From Isoptericola sediminis (GTDB lineage Bacteria; Actinomycetota; Actinomycetes; Actinomycetales; Cellulomonadaceae), in the NCBI RefSeq assembly GCF_013085345.1, contig NZ_JABFAJ010000015.1, positions 62,001-126,000 of the forward strand: a stretch of DNA of 64,000 nt, given 5' to 3'. The notes under the pieces are model-generated. The model ran no database searches and had not been told where the DNA came from. It worked only from the letters and a program-made list of their open reading frames with translations. Positions 44,611-54,194 of this stretch are shown here, in pieces. Within the stretch, counting starts at the first letter, position 1. Each line of letters opens with the position of its first letter. The position numbers were made by a program, and so were the translations under genes.

Positions 44611-45897
44611 TCAGGCGGAGGCGGCCTCCGCGGCGGCCAGCAGCATGCAGGTCGCGACGCCGTCCATGGCGACGCGGACCTCCTCCAGCGGCGGCATCGA
44701 CGGGGCGAGACGGATGTTCGCGTTCCGCGGGTCCTCGCCGTACGGGAAGGTCGCGCCGGCCGGGGTCAGCTTGATCCCGGCCTCCTGCGCGAGCTGCACC
44801 ACCCGCGACGCCGTGCCCGGCACGACGTCCACGGAGACGAAGTAGCCGCCGGCCGGCTCCGTCCAGGTCGCCACGCCCGTGTCTCCGAGACGGTCGGTGA
44901 GGATCTCGACGACGGCACGGAACTTCGGCGCGAGGATCTCGCGGTGCTTCGCCATGTGCGCCCGCACGCCGTCGGCGTCCCCGAAGAACGCCGCGTGGCG
45001 GAGCTGGTTGACCTTGTCCGGGCCGATCGAGCGGAACGCCAGGTGCTGCTTGAACCAGGCCACGTTGGCCGGCGACGAGGCAAAGAACGACACCCCGGCC
45101 CCGGCGAACGTGACCTTGGAGGTCGAGGCGAACATCAGCACGCGGTCCGGGTCGCCGGCCTCGGCGGCCAGGCCGATCGCGTCCGCCGTCGGCGTCTCGT
45201 GCTCGGTCAGGTGGTGCACCGCGTAGGCGTTGTCCCAGAAGATGCGGAAGTCGGGCGCGGCGGTCGGCATCGACACCAGGCGGCGGGCGACGTCCTCGGT
45301 GATCACCGAACCGTCGGGGTTGGCGTACGTCGGCACCGCCCACATGCCCTTGACGGACGGGTCGTGCGCGACGAGCTCGGCGACGGCGTCGACGTCCGGG
45401 CCCTCCGGCGTCATCGGCACCGTCACCATGCGGATGCCGAGCTCCTCGCAGATCGCGAAGTGGCGGTCGTAGCCGGGCACCGGGCACACGAACGTGATCT
45501 CGCCCTGCTGCGACCACGGACCCTCGCCGCCCGGGACGCCGAACAGCATCGCCTGCACGACGGAGTCGTACATGAGGCGCAGCGACGCGTTGTCCTGGGC
45601 GAGCAGCTGGTCGACAGGCACTCCGAGCAGCTCGGCGAAGATCTCGCGCAGCTCCGGCAGGCCGTCGAGGCCGCCGTAGTTGCGCACGTCGGTGCCGGCG
45701 GCGGAGGTGTGGCGTCCCTCGCCGGGCAGCGCCAGCAGCGGCTCGGACAGGTCGAGCTGTTCGGCGGACGGCTTGCCCCGCGTCAGGTCCAGGGACAGGT
45801 CCCGGGCCTGGAGGGCGGCGTACTGCTCGCGCAGCTCCGGCAGGCGTGCGGCGATCGCGGGGTCGACGGCGGCATGGTCGGCTGGTGAGGTACTCAC
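44611..45897 (-). CDS. aspT: Class I aminotransferase, subgroup Ic aspartate aminotransferase (AspT-like)
   Basis: A 428-residue PLP enzyme. The N-terminus has LDLTRGKPSAEQLDLSEPLL, the middle VCPVPGYDRHFAICEELGI, and FASTSKVTFAGAG carries the PLP lysine. These segments are typical of the actinobacterial subgroup Ic exemplified by Corynebacterium AspT, which makes aspartate from oxaloacetate. The GTG at 45897 was chosen because it is the most upstream start that keeps the family N-terminus. Palindrome copy 4 follows the stop. Confidence 0.88.
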   Translation of the reverse strand: MSTSPADHAAVDPAIAARLPELREQYAALQARDLSLDLTRGKPSAEQLDLSEPLLALPGEGRHTSAAGTDVRNYGGLDGLPELREIFAELLGVPVDQLLAQDNASLRLMYDSVVQAMLFGVPGGEGPWSQQGEITFVCPVPGYDRHFAICEELGIRMVTVPMTPEGPDVDAVAELVAHDPSVKGMWAVPTYANPDGSVITEDVARRLVSMPTAAPDFRIFWDNAYAVHHLTEHETPTADAIGLAAEAGDPDRVLMFASTSKVTFAGAGVSFFASSPANVAWFKQHLAFRSIGPDKVNQLRHAAFFGDADGVRAHMAKHREILAPKFRAVVEILTDRLGDTGVATWTEPAGGYFVSVDVVPGTASRVVQLAQEAGIKLTPAGATFPYGEDPRNANIRLAPSMPPLEEVRVAMDGVATCMLLAAAEAASA

Positions 45898-45907
45898 GCC
45901 TCAGAGC

Positions 45908-46735
45908 CTACGCGCCGGTGGTGCCGCGGTCGTCGTCGGGAACGGCCACATTCCGGCGCCGAAAACTGCGGCGACGCCTACCTGACGGAGCCGTCGGGCC
46001 CTCGATCAGGTCGGCCGGGGGCTGCTCGATCACCGGGGGGAACCGGCCGGGCGGGACGCCGAACGCGCTGCGGGACTGCGCGACGACGCCGTGCCCCAGG
46101 GCACGGCCGCCGGCGAAGCCGACGACGGCGCCGACGCCGAACGGGATCATCCGGCCCAGGGCCAGCGTGCCCTGCTTGGCGAGCTGGCGGCGCAGGAACC
46201 GGTGGGTGAGCACGCGGTTGACCCGCTTCAGGGTGGACTGCGGCATCGAGGTCAGGAGCACCTTGCCCCAGGCCATCTGGGACCCGGCCGCGGCCTTCTC
46301 GACGTCACGGGCGCCGGCCTCGCCGAGCACGGTGGCCAGCAGCAGGGCGCGCCGGCGGGCGACGTCCTCGATCGCGATGCCGTGCACGCTTGCCACACCC
46401 AGGGAGAAGACGGCCGAGGACGCGAAGAACGTCGCGATGTCGCTGGTCGTCAGCACGGCGGCCGCGCTCGTGCCGACCGCGGGGGCGGCCGCCACCGCGC
46501 CGACGGCACCGCCCGCCGTCGCGACGAGCGTCAGGTACTCCTTCTCCAGGATCCGGATGACTTCGGCAGGGTCCGCCTGGGGGTTGCGGCGGCGCACGGA
46601 GTCGACGTGCCGGTGGATCGCTGCCGAGGGGATGGTGACGGCCTTGGTCAGCAGCGCGTCCAGCACCGGCGTCGGCCGGTACCGGGTCCAGGACTCCAGC
46701 TCCTGCGGGGGCTGTGCGTCGTGCGGCGTGGTCAT
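45908..46735 (-). CDS. EcsC family protein
   Basis: A 275-residue protein with Gly/Ala-rich hydrophobic stretches (GGAVGAVAAAPAVGTSAAAVL, GFAGGRALG) and the pattern LLTKAVTIPSAAIHRHVDSVRRRNPQADPAEVIRILEKEYL seen in EcsC-domain proteins. Its role is unclear; the family is named from an ABC transporter locus in Bacillus. The C-terminus is basic (SGRRRRSFRRRN). The stop lies 11 bp from the aminotransferase start, so the two may share a transcript. Confidence 0.75.
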   Translation of the reverse strand: MTTPHDAQPPQELESWTRYRPTPVLDALLTKAVTIPSAAIHRHVDSVRRRNPQADPAEVIRILEKEYLTLVATAGGAVGAVAAAPAVGTSAAAVLTTSDIATFFASSAVFSLGVASVHGIAIEDVARRRALLLATVLGEAGARDVEKAAAGSQMAWGKVLLTSMPQSTLKRVNRVLTHRFLRRQLAKQGTLALGRMIPFGVGAVVGFAGGRALGHGVVAQSRSAFGVPPGRFPPVIEQPPADLIEGPTAPSGRRRRSFRRRNVAVPDDDRGTTGA

Positions 46736-46745
46736 CTCCGCGACT

Positions 46746-47228
46746 TTACCGACGTCGCTGCAGAAGGCGACTCAGACGGTAGAGCGACGCGTGCATCATG
46801 CCGCGCAGGATCAGTCCCACCAGCACCTCGTTGGCGCGGCGCGGCCAGGGTCCCGCCAGGTACGCCTCCTCCCACCAGACGATCCGGGTGCGGTCCAGGT
46901 CCACGGGGACGACGTCGAAACCGGCCACACCCCGCAGGTACGGACCCTCCTTGCGCACCGCGCTGCGTCCGATGGTCCCGGCCCGCGTGGACGGCCGCTG
47001 CTCGGCGGTGATGGTCATGCGGTCCGGGAACCCCGGTAGTCCGCGTCGGATCCCCGGACCGCTCACCATCGTGAACGTGTCGCCAGGACCCAGCGGGGCC
47101 GTCGGTTCGGGGGAGAGGTGCGTCAGCGGGATGAACCGGGGGTGGGTGCGCGGGTCGGCGACCCAGGCGAACGCGACGTTCGCCGGCACGGGGACGACGC
47201 GCGAGACCTCGACGCGGTGCGGGTGCAT
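46746..47228 (-). CDS. SRPBCC (polyketide cyclase-like) domain protein
   Basis: A 160-residue single-domain protein: [32 protein letters not shown] at the N-terminus, then beta strands and a long C-terminal helix ([22 protein letters not shown]). This is the helix-grip fold of the START/SRPBCC superfamily, which binds hydrophobic ligands. The ATG at 47228 was chosen. It lies between the EcsC and OsmC genes on the same strand. The ligand is unknown. Confidence 0.8.
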   Translation of the reverse strand: MHPHRVEVSRVVPVPANVAFAWVADPRTHPRFIPLTHLSPEPTAPLGPGDTFTMVSGPGIRRGLPGFPDRMTITAEQRPSTRAGTIGRSAVRKEGPYLRGVAGFDVVPVDLDRTRIVWWEEAYLAGPWPRRANEVLVGLILRGMMHASLYRLSRLLQRRR

Positions 47229-47239
47229 GGCTCCTCGGC

Positions 47240-47707
47240 TCAGTCCTGGGGCGGGAGGAACTCGGCGGGCGGCACCTCGGCGCCGGCCTTGAGCGTGCGG
47301 CCCACGGTGCAGGCCCGGTCGATGGAGCGCTGGGCGAGCAGCAGCGTCTTGGCGCGCGTCTTCTCGTCGAGGCCGGACAGGTCGATCTCGAAGATCTCGC
47401 TCAGCACCGGGTAGCGGTCGTCCTCCATGTCCTTGCCGTTCTCGACCCGGATGGTGGTCTCGTAGTCGTCGCCGAGCACGCGGGAGAACTTCGTGTCGCT
47501 GGACATCCCGGCGCACGCGGCCAGGGCGATCTTCAGCAGCTCGCCGGGGGTGAAGACGGCTCCCTCGGACGACGGGCCGATCTCCACGGTCGCGCCGCGT
47601 GCGCTGAACCCGCGGTAGGTGCGGGTGCCGGTGCGCTCGACCCACAGCGGGTCGGTCGGCGACGGGGTGACGGCGGCCGGGGCGTCCTCAACAGTCTGAT
47701 CGGTCAT
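47240..47707 (-). CDS. OsmC-family peroxiredoxin-like protein
   Basis: A 155-residue protein of the OsmC/Ohr family that reduces organic peroxides. The two redox cysteines are in [13 protein letters not shown] and [13 protein letters not shown], at the expected spacing. It begins [15 protein letters not shown] with a short disordered leader. It is probably in a leftward transcript with the SRPBCC gene. Confidence 0.88.
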   Translation of the reverse strand: MTDQTVEDAPAAVTPSPTDPLWVERTGTRTYRGFSARGATVEIGPSSEGAVFTPGELLKIALAACAGMSSDTKFSRVLGDDYETTIRVENGKDMEDDRYPVLSEIFEIDLSGLDEKTRAKTLLLAQRSIDRACTVGRTLKAGAEVPPAEFLPPQD

Positions 47708-47743
47708 GGGTCGATCCTCGCACCTTCTCGCGGGGTGCCGATG

Positions 47744-48334
47744 TCAGCGCGCGAGCAGCTGCTGGGTCCGCGCGACGGCGGCCTCCCGGTGCGCCGCCGT
47801 CGGCCAGGCCCGCTCCTCGTGCGACGTCGGCACGAGCTGCAGCCGTGCCGCCGCGTCGCGGACGGTCAGCGCGGTCAGCTCACGGCGGCCGGGCCGCACG
47901 GTGCCGGTGGCCACCGGGGCCGGCAGCGTCACCCACCAGCGCGGGGCGTCGTCGCCGCGGACCCACAGCTCGACCCGGTCGGGCAGGAACGCGTAGACGA
48001 CGTGCTCCCGGTCGGGGCAGTCGGGCGGCAGGCCGCGTGTCCCCGCACGCAGGGACCGCGCCTCGGCCGTCAGTGCCGTCGTCGGGCGTCCCACCACCAG
48101 CGGCGCTCCCGGGCGGTGACGCGCCACGTGGCGCACCTGGCCGCGCACCCGCGCCGCGACGAAACCGAACCAGGCCAGCACGCCCAGGACCGCCACGGCT
48201 GCGGCCACGCCGATCATCAGCCACACCCCGGGCTCGTCCAGCCGGCGGCCGATCCGGGCCATGACCAGCAGCACGACCAGCACCGAGACCAGCCCGGCCA
48301 GTCCGCCGGTGGTGGCAAGTCGTGTCGGAGCCAT
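47744..48334 (-). CDS. Two-helix membrane protein of unknown function
   Basis: A 196-residue protein with two membrane segments near the N-terminus ([18 protein letters not shown] and [23 protein letters not shown]) and a cytosolic part of about 125 residues with no recognised domain ([32 protein letters not shown]). The ATG at 48334 gives [11 protein letters not shown]. It diverges from thyA by 57 bp and precedes the OsmC gene by 36 bp. Confidence 0.65.
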   Translation of the reverse strand: MAPTRLATTGGLAGLVSVLVVLLVMARIGRRLDEPGVWLMIGVAAAVAVLGVLAWFGFVAARVRGQVRHVARHRPGAPLVVGRPTTALTAEARSLRAGTRGLPPDCPDREHVVYAFLPDRVELWVRGDDAPRWWVTLPAPVATGTVRPGRRELTALTVRDAAARLQLVPTSHEERAWPTAAHREAAVARTQQLLAR

Positions 48335-48391
48335 GGCCGTACGGTAGGCCCAGGGAGGTCGGCACTTCGAACCCGTGTCAGACTCGACGCC

Positions 48392-49222
48392 ATGACCGCT
48401 GCTGTGCCCGCCGTCGCGCCCGCTGCCGTCGTTACTCCGTACGAGGACCTGCTGCGTGACGTCCTCGCGACCGGCACCCCCAAGGGTGACCGCACCGGGA
48501 CCGGGACCCGCAGCGTGTTCGGGCGCCAGCTCCGCTACGACCTGTCCGCCGGGTTCCCGCTGATCACGACCAAGCGGGTGCACCTGAAGTCGATCGCCTA
48601 CGAGCTGCTGTGGTTCCTGCGCGGCGACTCGAACGTGCGCTGGCTGCAGGAGCGCGGCGTGACCATCTGGGACGAGTGGGCCGACGACGACGGCGAGCTC
48701 GGCCCCGTCTACGGCGTCCAGTGGCGCTCGTGGCCCACCCCGGACGGACGCCACCTCGACCAGATCGCGGCGGTGGTCGAGCAGATCCGCACCAACCCCG
48801 ACTCCCGGCGGCACGTCGTCACCGCGTGGAACCCGGCCGAGATCGAGGACATGGCCCTGCCGCCGTGCCACGTGATGTTCCAGTTCTACGTCGCCGACGG
48901 CCGGCTGAGCTGCCAGCTCTACCAGCGCTCGGCCGACCTGTTCCTCGGGGTCCCGTTCAACATCGCCTCCTACGCGCTGCTGACCCACATGGTCGCGGCG
49001 CAGACCGGGCTCGAGGTCGGTGACTTCGTCTGGACCGGCGGCGACTGCCACATCTACGACAACCACGTCGAGCAGGTGCGGACCCAGCTCGCCCGCGAGC
49101 CCTACCCGTACCCGGAGCTGCGACTCGCACCGCGCGAGTCGATCTTCGACTACACCTTCGAGGACATCGAGGTCCTCGGGTACCAGCACCACCCGGGCAT
49201 CAAGGCCCCGGTCGCGGTCTGA
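48392..49222 (+). CDS. thyA: Thymidylate synthase
   Basis: A 276-residue folate-dependent enzyme that methylates dUMP to dTMP. It has the RTGTGT loop, [20 protein letters not shown], the active-site [12 protein letters not shown] with Cys159, and [14 protein letters not shown]. The ATG at 48392 is preceded by a CAGACT box seven bases upstream rather than a ribosome site. folA begins 2 bp after its stop, a common thyA-folA pair that recycles dihydrofolate. Confidence 0.96.
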   Translation: MTAAVPAVAPAAVVTPYEDLLRDVLATGTPKGDRTGTGTRSVFGRQLRYDLSAGFPLITTKRVHLKSIAYELLWFLRGDSNVRWLQERGVTIWDEWADDDGELGPVYGVQWRSWPTPDGRHLDQIAAVVEQIRTNPDSRRHVVTAWNPAEIEDMALPPCHVMFQFYVADGRLSCQLYQRSADLFLGVPFNIASYALLTHMVAAQTGLEVGDFVWTGGDCHIYDNHVEQVRTQLAREPYPYPELRLAPRESIFDYTFEDIEVLGYQHHPGIKAPVAV

Positions 49223-49224
49223 AC

Positions 49225-49839
49225 GTGATCGGACTCATCTGGGCCCAGGCACGCGACGCCGCCGGGCGGCCCGTCATCGGGGCCGACGGCGGCATCCCGT
49301 GGCACGTGACCGAGGACTTCGCACACTTCCAGCGCACGACGTCGGGGCACCCCGTCGTCATGGGACGGCTCACCTGGCAGTCCCTGCCGGACCGGGTGCG
49401 GCCGCTGCCCCGGCGGACGAACGTCGTCGTCACCCGCGGTGCCGCTGCGGACGTCGTGGCGCTCGCGGTGGCGGAGCGGCGCGCGGACCTGACGGTGGCG
49501 GGGTCGGTCGAGGAGGCGCTCGCCGCGGCCGCCGCGGCACCCGGCGGCGATGAGGTCTGGGTGATGGGCGGATCCCAGGTGTACGCCGACGCGCTGGCGC
49601 TCGCGGACCGGCTGGTGGTCACCGAGGTCGACCTGGAGGTCGCGGGGGACGCCTTCGCCCCCGACGTCGACCCGGGCGTCTGGGAGCTCGTGGCCGAACC
49701 CGCGGATACCGGGGCCGACGACGAAGGCTGGGTCGCGTCGTCGGGCACGGACGGGCTGCGGTACCGGATCTGCACCTACCGCCGCCGCGCAGTCGTACCT
49801 TCCGTCACGGGGTCGCACCCGCGGGGTACGACCGCCTGA
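49225..49839 (+). CDS. folA: Dihydrofolate reductase
   Basis: A 204-residue enzyme that regenerates tetrahydrofolate used by ThyA. It shows GLIWAQARD, GADGGIPWHVTEDFAHFQ with the active-site Trp and acidic residue, GHPVVMGRLTWQSLP and VWVMGGSQVYADAL. It is some 30 residues longer at the C-terminus than usual; the last 16 codons are made by a 61-bp palindrome that also gives the stop codon. GTG start at 49225. Confidence 0.94.
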   Translation: MIGLIWAQARDAAGRPVIGADGGIPWHVTEDFAHFQRTTSGHPVVMGRLTWQSLPDRVRPLPRRTNVVVTRGAAADVVALAVAERRADLTVAGSVEEALAAAAAAPGGDEVWVMGGSQVYADALALADRLVVTEVDLEVAGDAFAPDVDPGVWELVAEPADTGADDEGWVASSGTDGLRYRICTYRRRAVVPSVTGSHPRGTTA

Positions 49840-49852
49840 CGGAAGGTACGAC
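49792..49852. terminator. 61-bp palindrome ending folA
   Basis: Perfect 16-bp arms (GTCGTACCTTCCGTCA and its complement) surround a 29-bp centre. The left arm encodes the end of FolA and the right arm holds its TGA. It lies between the convergent folA and xylB genes. The size matches the 62-bp family but the arms are unrelated. Confidence 0.7.
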
Positions 49853-49897
49853 CTCGCGGGCGACATCGTGTGTGGGAGTCGTGCGTCGGAGCGAGGG

Positions 49898-51394
49898 TCA
49901 GACGAGGTCGCGGACCGCGGCGTACTGCGCACGGACCGCCGGCCGTGGGTCGGCCTCGAGCGTGGTGGCCACGGCTGCCGACCACGCCGGCGACTGAGCA
50001 CCCGGTGACGCTGCCGCCGCCAGCACCCAGGCCGCCTGGCGGGCGGCGCCGTCGGCGACGTACTCGCCGGGCTCCGGGATGGAGATCGGGAGCCCGAAGA
50101 CCTGCGTCGCGACCGTCTGCACGGCCGGCGACTGCGCCGCGCCGCCGATGAGCAGGACCCGCTCGACCGGCACGTCCTGGGCGCGCAGCGCGTCCAAGCC
50201 GTCGGCGAGCCCGCAGAGCATCCCTTCGACGTAGGCACGCGCCAGGTGCTCGCGGGTGGAGGTCGCCAGCCGGATGCCGTGCAGGGTGCCGGTGGCGTCG
50301 GGCCGGTTGGGGGTGCGCTCGCCCTCGAGGTAGGGCACGAGCACCAGGCCGTCGGCGCCGGCCGGGGCGGCCAGGGCGAGGTCGGAGAGCTCGTCGAACC
50401 CGGCGTCCAGGACGCTGCGGGCGGCGTCGAGCACGCGGGCGGCGTTGAGCGTCACGGCGAGCATCAGGGCGTTGCCGGTGGCGTCGGCGAACCCGTTGAT
50501 GGCCCCGGACCCGTCGGCGGTGCGCTGCGGCGCGACGGCGGAGACGACGCCGGAGGTCCCCAGCGAGATCGCGATGTCGCCGGGCTGCATCCCCAGGCCC
50601 AGCGCCGCGCCCGCGTTGTCGCCGGTGCCCGGGCCGAGCAGCGCGCCGCCGTCGACGTCGGCGCCGGCCACGCTCGGGTGGGCGATCCCGCCGGACGCGG
50701 ACGGGGCGAGGATGCGGGGGAGCGCGACGTCGTCGCGATCGAACGCGAGACGCAGCAGGTCCCGGCGGTACGCACCGGTGATGCCGTCGTCGTCCCCGGG
50801 CGCCTCGGCGTCGTAGTAGCCGGTGCCCGAAGCGTCGGAGCGGTCGGTGAACAGGGCGCCGAGGTCCGGGCCGAGCGGAGAGTCGTCGGCGGGCCCGTAG
50901 CCGGCGATGCGCCAGCTCAGCCAGTCGTGGGGGAGGGCGACGGCGGCGACCCGGGCGGCGTTCTCGGGTTCGGCATCCCGCAGCCAGCGCAGCTTCGTGA
51001 TCGTCAGGGACGCCACGAGGACGGAACCCGTGGCGTCGGCCCAGCGCTGGGCGCCCGTGGCGCGGTCTCCGTCGCCGAGCTCGGTGATCAGGTCCTCGGC
51101 GGCCGGGGCGGAGCGGGTGTCGTTCCAGAGGAGGGCCTCGCGGACCACCCGACCCTCGGCGTCGAGGGCGACCAGCCCGTGCTGCTGACCGCCGACCGCG
51201 ATCGCGGCGACGTCGTCGAGGCCGCCGGCGTCCCGTGCCGCCTCGTGGAAGGCGTCCCACCAACGGTCGGGATGGATCTCGGTGCCGTCGGGGTGCTTCG
51301 CCGAGCCGCTGCGCACGAGGGCGCCGGTGTCGGCGTCACGGACGACGATCTTGCAGGACTGCGTGGAGGTGTCCACGCCGGCCACGAGGGGCAT
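49898..51394 (-). CDS. xylB: Xylulokinase
   Basis: A 498-residue FGGY kinase that phosphorylates D-xylulose. It has [41 protein letters not shown] and the C-terminal [24 protein letters not shown]. The ATG at 51394 gives MPLVAGVD. It lies downstream of xylA on the same strand; palindrome copy 5 sits between the two genes and may lower xylB expression relative to xylA. Confidence 0.95.
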   Translation of the reverse strand: MPLVAGVDTSTQSCKIVVRDADTGALVRSGSAKHPDGTEIHPDRWWDAFHEAARDAGGLDDVAAIAVGGQQHGLVALDAEGRVVREALLWNDTRSAPAAEDLITELGDGDRATGAQRWADATGSVLVASLTITKLRWLRDAEPENAARVAAVALPHDWLSWRIAGYGPADDSPLGPDLGALFTDRSDASGTGYYDAEAPGDDDGITGAYRRDLLRLAFDRDDVALPRILAPSASGGIAHPSVAGADVDGGALLGPGTGDNAGAALGLGMQPGDIAISLGTSGVVSAVAPQRTADGSGAINGFADATGNALMLAVTLNAARVLDAARSVLDAGFDELSDLALAAPAGADGLVLVPYLEGERTPNRPDATGTLHGIRLATSTREHLARAYVEGMLCGLADGLDALRAQDVPVERVLLIGGAAQSPAVQTVATQVFGLPISIPEPGEYVADGAARQAAWVLAAAASPGAQSPAWSAAVATTLEADPRPAVRAQYAAVRDLV

Positions 51395-51421
51395 CTTCGC
51401 TCCAGAGGGGGCTCGGTCCCG

Positions 51422-51483
51422 GTTGTGGGCATGATTTCTGCAGGCCCGCGCGGGCGGCGGCCGGTAGAAATCATGCCCACAAC
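51422..51483. repeat. 62-bp palindromic repeat, copy 5
   Basis: The left arm has ATGATTTCTGC and the right GTAGAAATCAT: two A-T pairs are swapped relative to the family while pairing is kept. A few bases at the inner arm end no longer match. The centre GCCCGC GCGGGC is self-complementary. It starts 13 bp after the xylA stop, before xylB on the same strand. Confidence 0.9.
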
Positions 51484-51495
51484 GAGGGGCGGGTG

Positions 51496-52659
51496 TCAGC
51501 CGATCAGGTGCTTCAGCGCGAGCTGGTGCAGCTTGACCAGCCCGTAGTCACGCTCGGCGGCGGCGTCGACGTCGAGCGCGTCGACCGACTCGTCCGCCAG
51601 GAAGGCGTCGAAGGACTCGCCCTCGGCCAGGGTGGACTGCCCGAGGTCGAAGATCCCGGCGTGCTCGAAGGCGGCCTGGACCGCCGGGTCCTGCCGGTAC
51701 GCGGCGGCCTTGGCGGCGAGCATGTCGTAGGTCTCCATGTTGGCCTTCGCCGACTCCCACACGCCGTCGAGGTACTCGGTGCGCGAGGGCTTGTAGTCGA
51801 AGTGGCGCGGGCCCTCGTAGCGCGGCCCGCCGTTCGGGAACCCGTTCTCCAGCAGGTCTACGGTGAAGAACGCGTTGAGCAGGTCGCCGTGGCCGAACAC
51901 CAGGTCCTGGTCGTACTTCGGGCCGTGCTGGCCGTTGAGGTCGATGTGGAACAGCTTGCCGCAGTACAGCGCCAGCGCGAGGCCGTGCGTGTAGTTGAGG
52001 CCGGCCATCTGCTCGTGCCCGGTCTCGGGGTTGAGACCCACGATGTCGCCGTTGTCGAGGGTGTCGATCAGGGCGATGGCGTGACCGATGGTCGGCAGGA
52101 AGATGTCACCGCGGGGCTCGTTCGGCTTCGGCTCGAGGCCGATGCGCAGGTCGTACCCCTTCGACTTGATGTAGGCGGCGACGGTGTCGATGCCCTCGGC
52201 GTAGCGGGCGTGCGCGGCGTGCAGGTCCTTGGAGTTGTCGTACTCCGTGCCCTCGCGTCCGCCCCACATGACGAACGTCGAGGCGCCCATCTCGGCGGCG
52301 TTGTCGACACTGCGCAGCACCTTCTTCAGGCCGAAGCGGCGCACGTCGCGGTTGTTCGAGGTGAACGCCCCGTCCTTGAAGACCGGGTGGCTGAACGTGT
52401 TGGTGGTGACCATCTCGCAGACGAGGCCCGACTCCTGGGCGGCCTTCTTCACGGCGTCGATGCCGGCCTGGCGCTCGGACTCCGAGGCGCCGAAGGGGAA
52501 CACGTCGTTGTCGTGGTACGTGAAGCCCCAGGCGCCGAGGTCGGCCAGCTTGCGGACGGAGTCGGCCGGGTCCAGGTCGGGGCGGGTCGCGGCGCCGAAC
52601 GGGTCGTTCGCGGGCCAGCCGACGGTCCACAGGCCGAAGGAGTACTTGATGTCGCTCAC
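51496..52659 (-). CDS. xylA: Xylose isomerase
   Basis: A 387-residue metal-dependent enzyme that converts D-xylose to D-xylulose. It is the shorter class I type common in actinobacteria: [18 protein letters not shown] at the start, [12 protein letters not shown] with the active-site His, and [13 protein letters not shown] with metal ligands. The GTG at 52659 is preceded by AGGAGAAACCC. It is divergent from the ROK regulator gene, with a shared control region of 95 bp. Confidence 0.96.
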   Translation of the reverse strand: MSDIKYSFGLWTVGWPANDPFGAATRPDLDPADSVRKLADLGAWGFTYHDNDVFPFGASESERQAGIDAVKKAAQESGLVCEMVTTNTFSHPVFKDGAFTSNNRDVRRFGLKKVLRSVDNAAEMGASTFVMWGGREGTEYDNSKDLHAAHARYAEGIDTVAAYIKSKGYDLRIGLEPKPNEPRGDIFLPTIGHAIALIDTLDNGDIVGLNPETGHEQMAGLNYTHGLALALYCGKLFHIDLNGQHGPKYDQDLVFGHGDLLNAFFTVDLLENGFPNGGPRYEGPRHFDYKPSRTEYLDGVWESAKANMETYDMLAAKAAAYRQDPAVQAAFEHAGIFDLGQSTLAEGESFDAFLADESVDALDVDAAAERDYGLVKLHQLALKHLIG

Positions 52660-52706
52660 GGGTTTCTCCTCGTCGAGTCGGTCGCCGGGCGACGACGGCC
52701 ACGGCG

Positions 52707-52752
52707 TTTGTTCTATGAATGAACTATTACCCGTCGCTGGGCTAGAGTCAAG
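52707..52752. promoter_or_regulatory. xylA/xylR overlapping promoters and operator
   Basis: The inverted repeat GTTC-N7-GAAC (52710-52724) lies in the AT-rich block TTTGTTCTATGAATGAACTA, a likely XylR-type ROK operator. For xylA the complement shows TTGACT (52746-52751), a 17-bp spacer and AATAGT (52723-52728), so the operator overlaps its -10 region and start point. For the regulator TAGAGT (52743-52748) stands six bases before its GTG and overlaps the xylA -35 box. Confidence 0.7.
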
Positions 52753-52754
52753 AC

Positions 52755-53993
52755 GTGACCGAGCCGACGACGCGTAGTCCGGGTGCCGCTGACGACGCGA
52801 GTGCATCCCGCCAGCACACGCTGCGCGAACGCAACCTGCGACTCGTCGCCCGCGCCATCTACGACGCTGCGGCGGCTCCGCGGTCGCCCGGCGCCGTCCC
52901 CCCGTCCCGCGCCGACGTCGCCACCGCCACCGGGCTGACCCGTGCCACGGTCTCCACCCTCGTCGACCGGCTCCTCGTGGCACGCCTCGTCACCGAGCTC
53001 GCCCCCGTCCCCGCGCAGCGTGCCGGACGCCCCGCCGTGCCGCTGGTCCCGGCGCGGCGCACCGTCGTCGGGGTCGGCCTCGAGGTCAACGTCGACTACC
53101 TCGGCGTGCGCGTCCTCGACCTCGCCGGGGACGTGGTGGCCGAGCGGGTCGGGACCGGGAGCTTCCACGACTCCGACCCCGCCGCCGTCCTCGCCCGCCT
53201 CGGGGCCCTCGCGTCGGACGTCGTCGCGGGCGTCCAGGCCGACGGGATGCAGGTGGCGGGCGCCCGGCTCGCGCTGCCCGGCCTCGTCGACGCCCGCACC
53301 GGCGAGCTCGAGGTCGCCCCGAACCTCGGCTGGTCCTCTCTCGACCCGGTGCCGCCCCTCGGTCTCGGCGAGCTGCCCGTCGTCGTCGCCAACGAGGCCA
53401 AGCTCGCCGCGCTCGCCGAGCTCGCCGGCGATGTGCCGCCGTCGTTCCTCTACGTCTCCGGCGACGTCGGCATCGGTGGCGGGATCGTCGTCGACGGAGC
53501 GCTCTTCCTCGCCGAACGGGGGTGGAACGGCGAGATCGGGCACGTCGTCGTCGACCCCGCCGGGCCGCGCTGCACCTGCGGCGCCTACGGCTGCCTGGAG
53601 CAGTACGCCGGCAAGGAGGCGATCCTGCGGGCTGCCGGGCTCGAAGCCGACGCACCGCTGGATTCGCTGGTCGCGCTGCTGAGGGACGACGACGGTGCGG
53701 CTGTCGAGCAGGCGCGCGCCGCCGTCGTCCGGGCCGGGCAGGCGCTCGGGTCGGCCCTGGCCGACTTCGTGAACCTCACCGGGGTTTCGACCGTCGTGCT
53801 CGGCGGTGTGTACACCGAGCTGGAGGACTGGCTGCGCCCCGAGGTCGAGGCAGGGCTGGCCGACCGGGTGCTGGCGGCGCCGTTCGCGCCGGTCGTGGTG
53901 CGGGCCGCGGTGGCCGGCGAGCACGCGGCGCTGACCGGGGGGGCGCGGGAGGTGCTGCGCGAGGTCGTGGCCGACCCGGCGGCGTGGGGCTGA
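52755..53993 (+). CDS. xylR: ROK-family repressor, XylR-like
   Basis: A 412-residue regulator with an N-terminal winged helix ([24 protein letters not shown]) and a C-terminal ROK sugar-binding domain: [50 protein letters not shown], and the zinc motif [14 protein letters not shown]. It is predicted to repress xylAB until xylose is present. The GTG start at 52755 is probably leaderless because TAGAGT lies six bases upstream. The name rests on its position opposite xylA. Confidence 0.88.
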   Translation: MTEPTTRSPGAADDASASRQHTLRERNLRLVARAIYDAAAAPRSPGAVPPSRADVATATGLTRATVSTLVDRLLVARLVTELAPVPAQRAGRPAVPLVPARRTVVGVGLEVNVDYLGVRVLDLAGDVVAERVGTGSFHDSDPAAVLARLGALASDVVAGVQADGMQVAGARLALPGLVDARTGELEVAPNLGWSSLDPVPPLGLGELPVVVANEAKLAALAELAGDVPPSFLYVSGDVGIGGGIVVDGALFLAERGWNGEIGHVVVDPAGPRCTCGAYGCLEQYAGKEAILRAAGLEADAPLDSLVALLRDDDGAAVEQARAAVVRAGQALGSALADFVNLTGVSTVVLGGVYTELEDWLRPEVEAGLADRVLAAPFAPVVVRAAVAGEHAALTGGAREVLREVVADPAAWG

Positions 53994-54075
53994 TTCCTGC
54001 TCGCGCGGGCTCGGACGCTAGGCTGTGGGCGTCGCCGGGATCTGTCTCCGGTGGAGCGTCGCCTCACGGCGGCGA

Positions 54076-54148
54076 GCGCCTGTAGCTCAGTGGATAGAGC
54101 AACCCTCTCCTAAAGGGTAGGCCGGAGGTTCGAATCCTCTCAGGCGCA
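54076..54148 (+). tRNA. tRNA-Arg (anticodon CCU)
   Basis: A 73-base cloverleaf: acceptor GCGCCTG pairs with CAGGCGC, D arm GCTCAG...GAGC, anticodon stem ACCCT/AGGGT with loop CTCCTAA (anticodon CCT), T arm GGAGG TTCGAAT CCTCT. It reads AGG codons. CCA is not encoded. A TAGGCT -10-like box lies at about 54019. A TnpB gene begins 46 bp downstream. Confidence 0.96.
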
Positions 54149-54165
54149 CACCTGTTCGACTCCAT

Positions 54166-54189
54166 GTCAGTGCCTCCTGGCAGGCTGAC
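54166..54189 (+). other. Imperfect hairpin at the left side of tnpB
   Basis: GTCAG-TGCC, loop TCCT, GGCA-GG-CTGAC can fold with a two-base bulge, five bases before the TnpB start. Subterminal hairpins mark the ends of IS200/IS605-family elements, so this may be the left end. The exact end and the target motif cannot be set without an empty-site comparison. Confidence 0.4.
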
Positions 54190-54194
54190 CAGCG

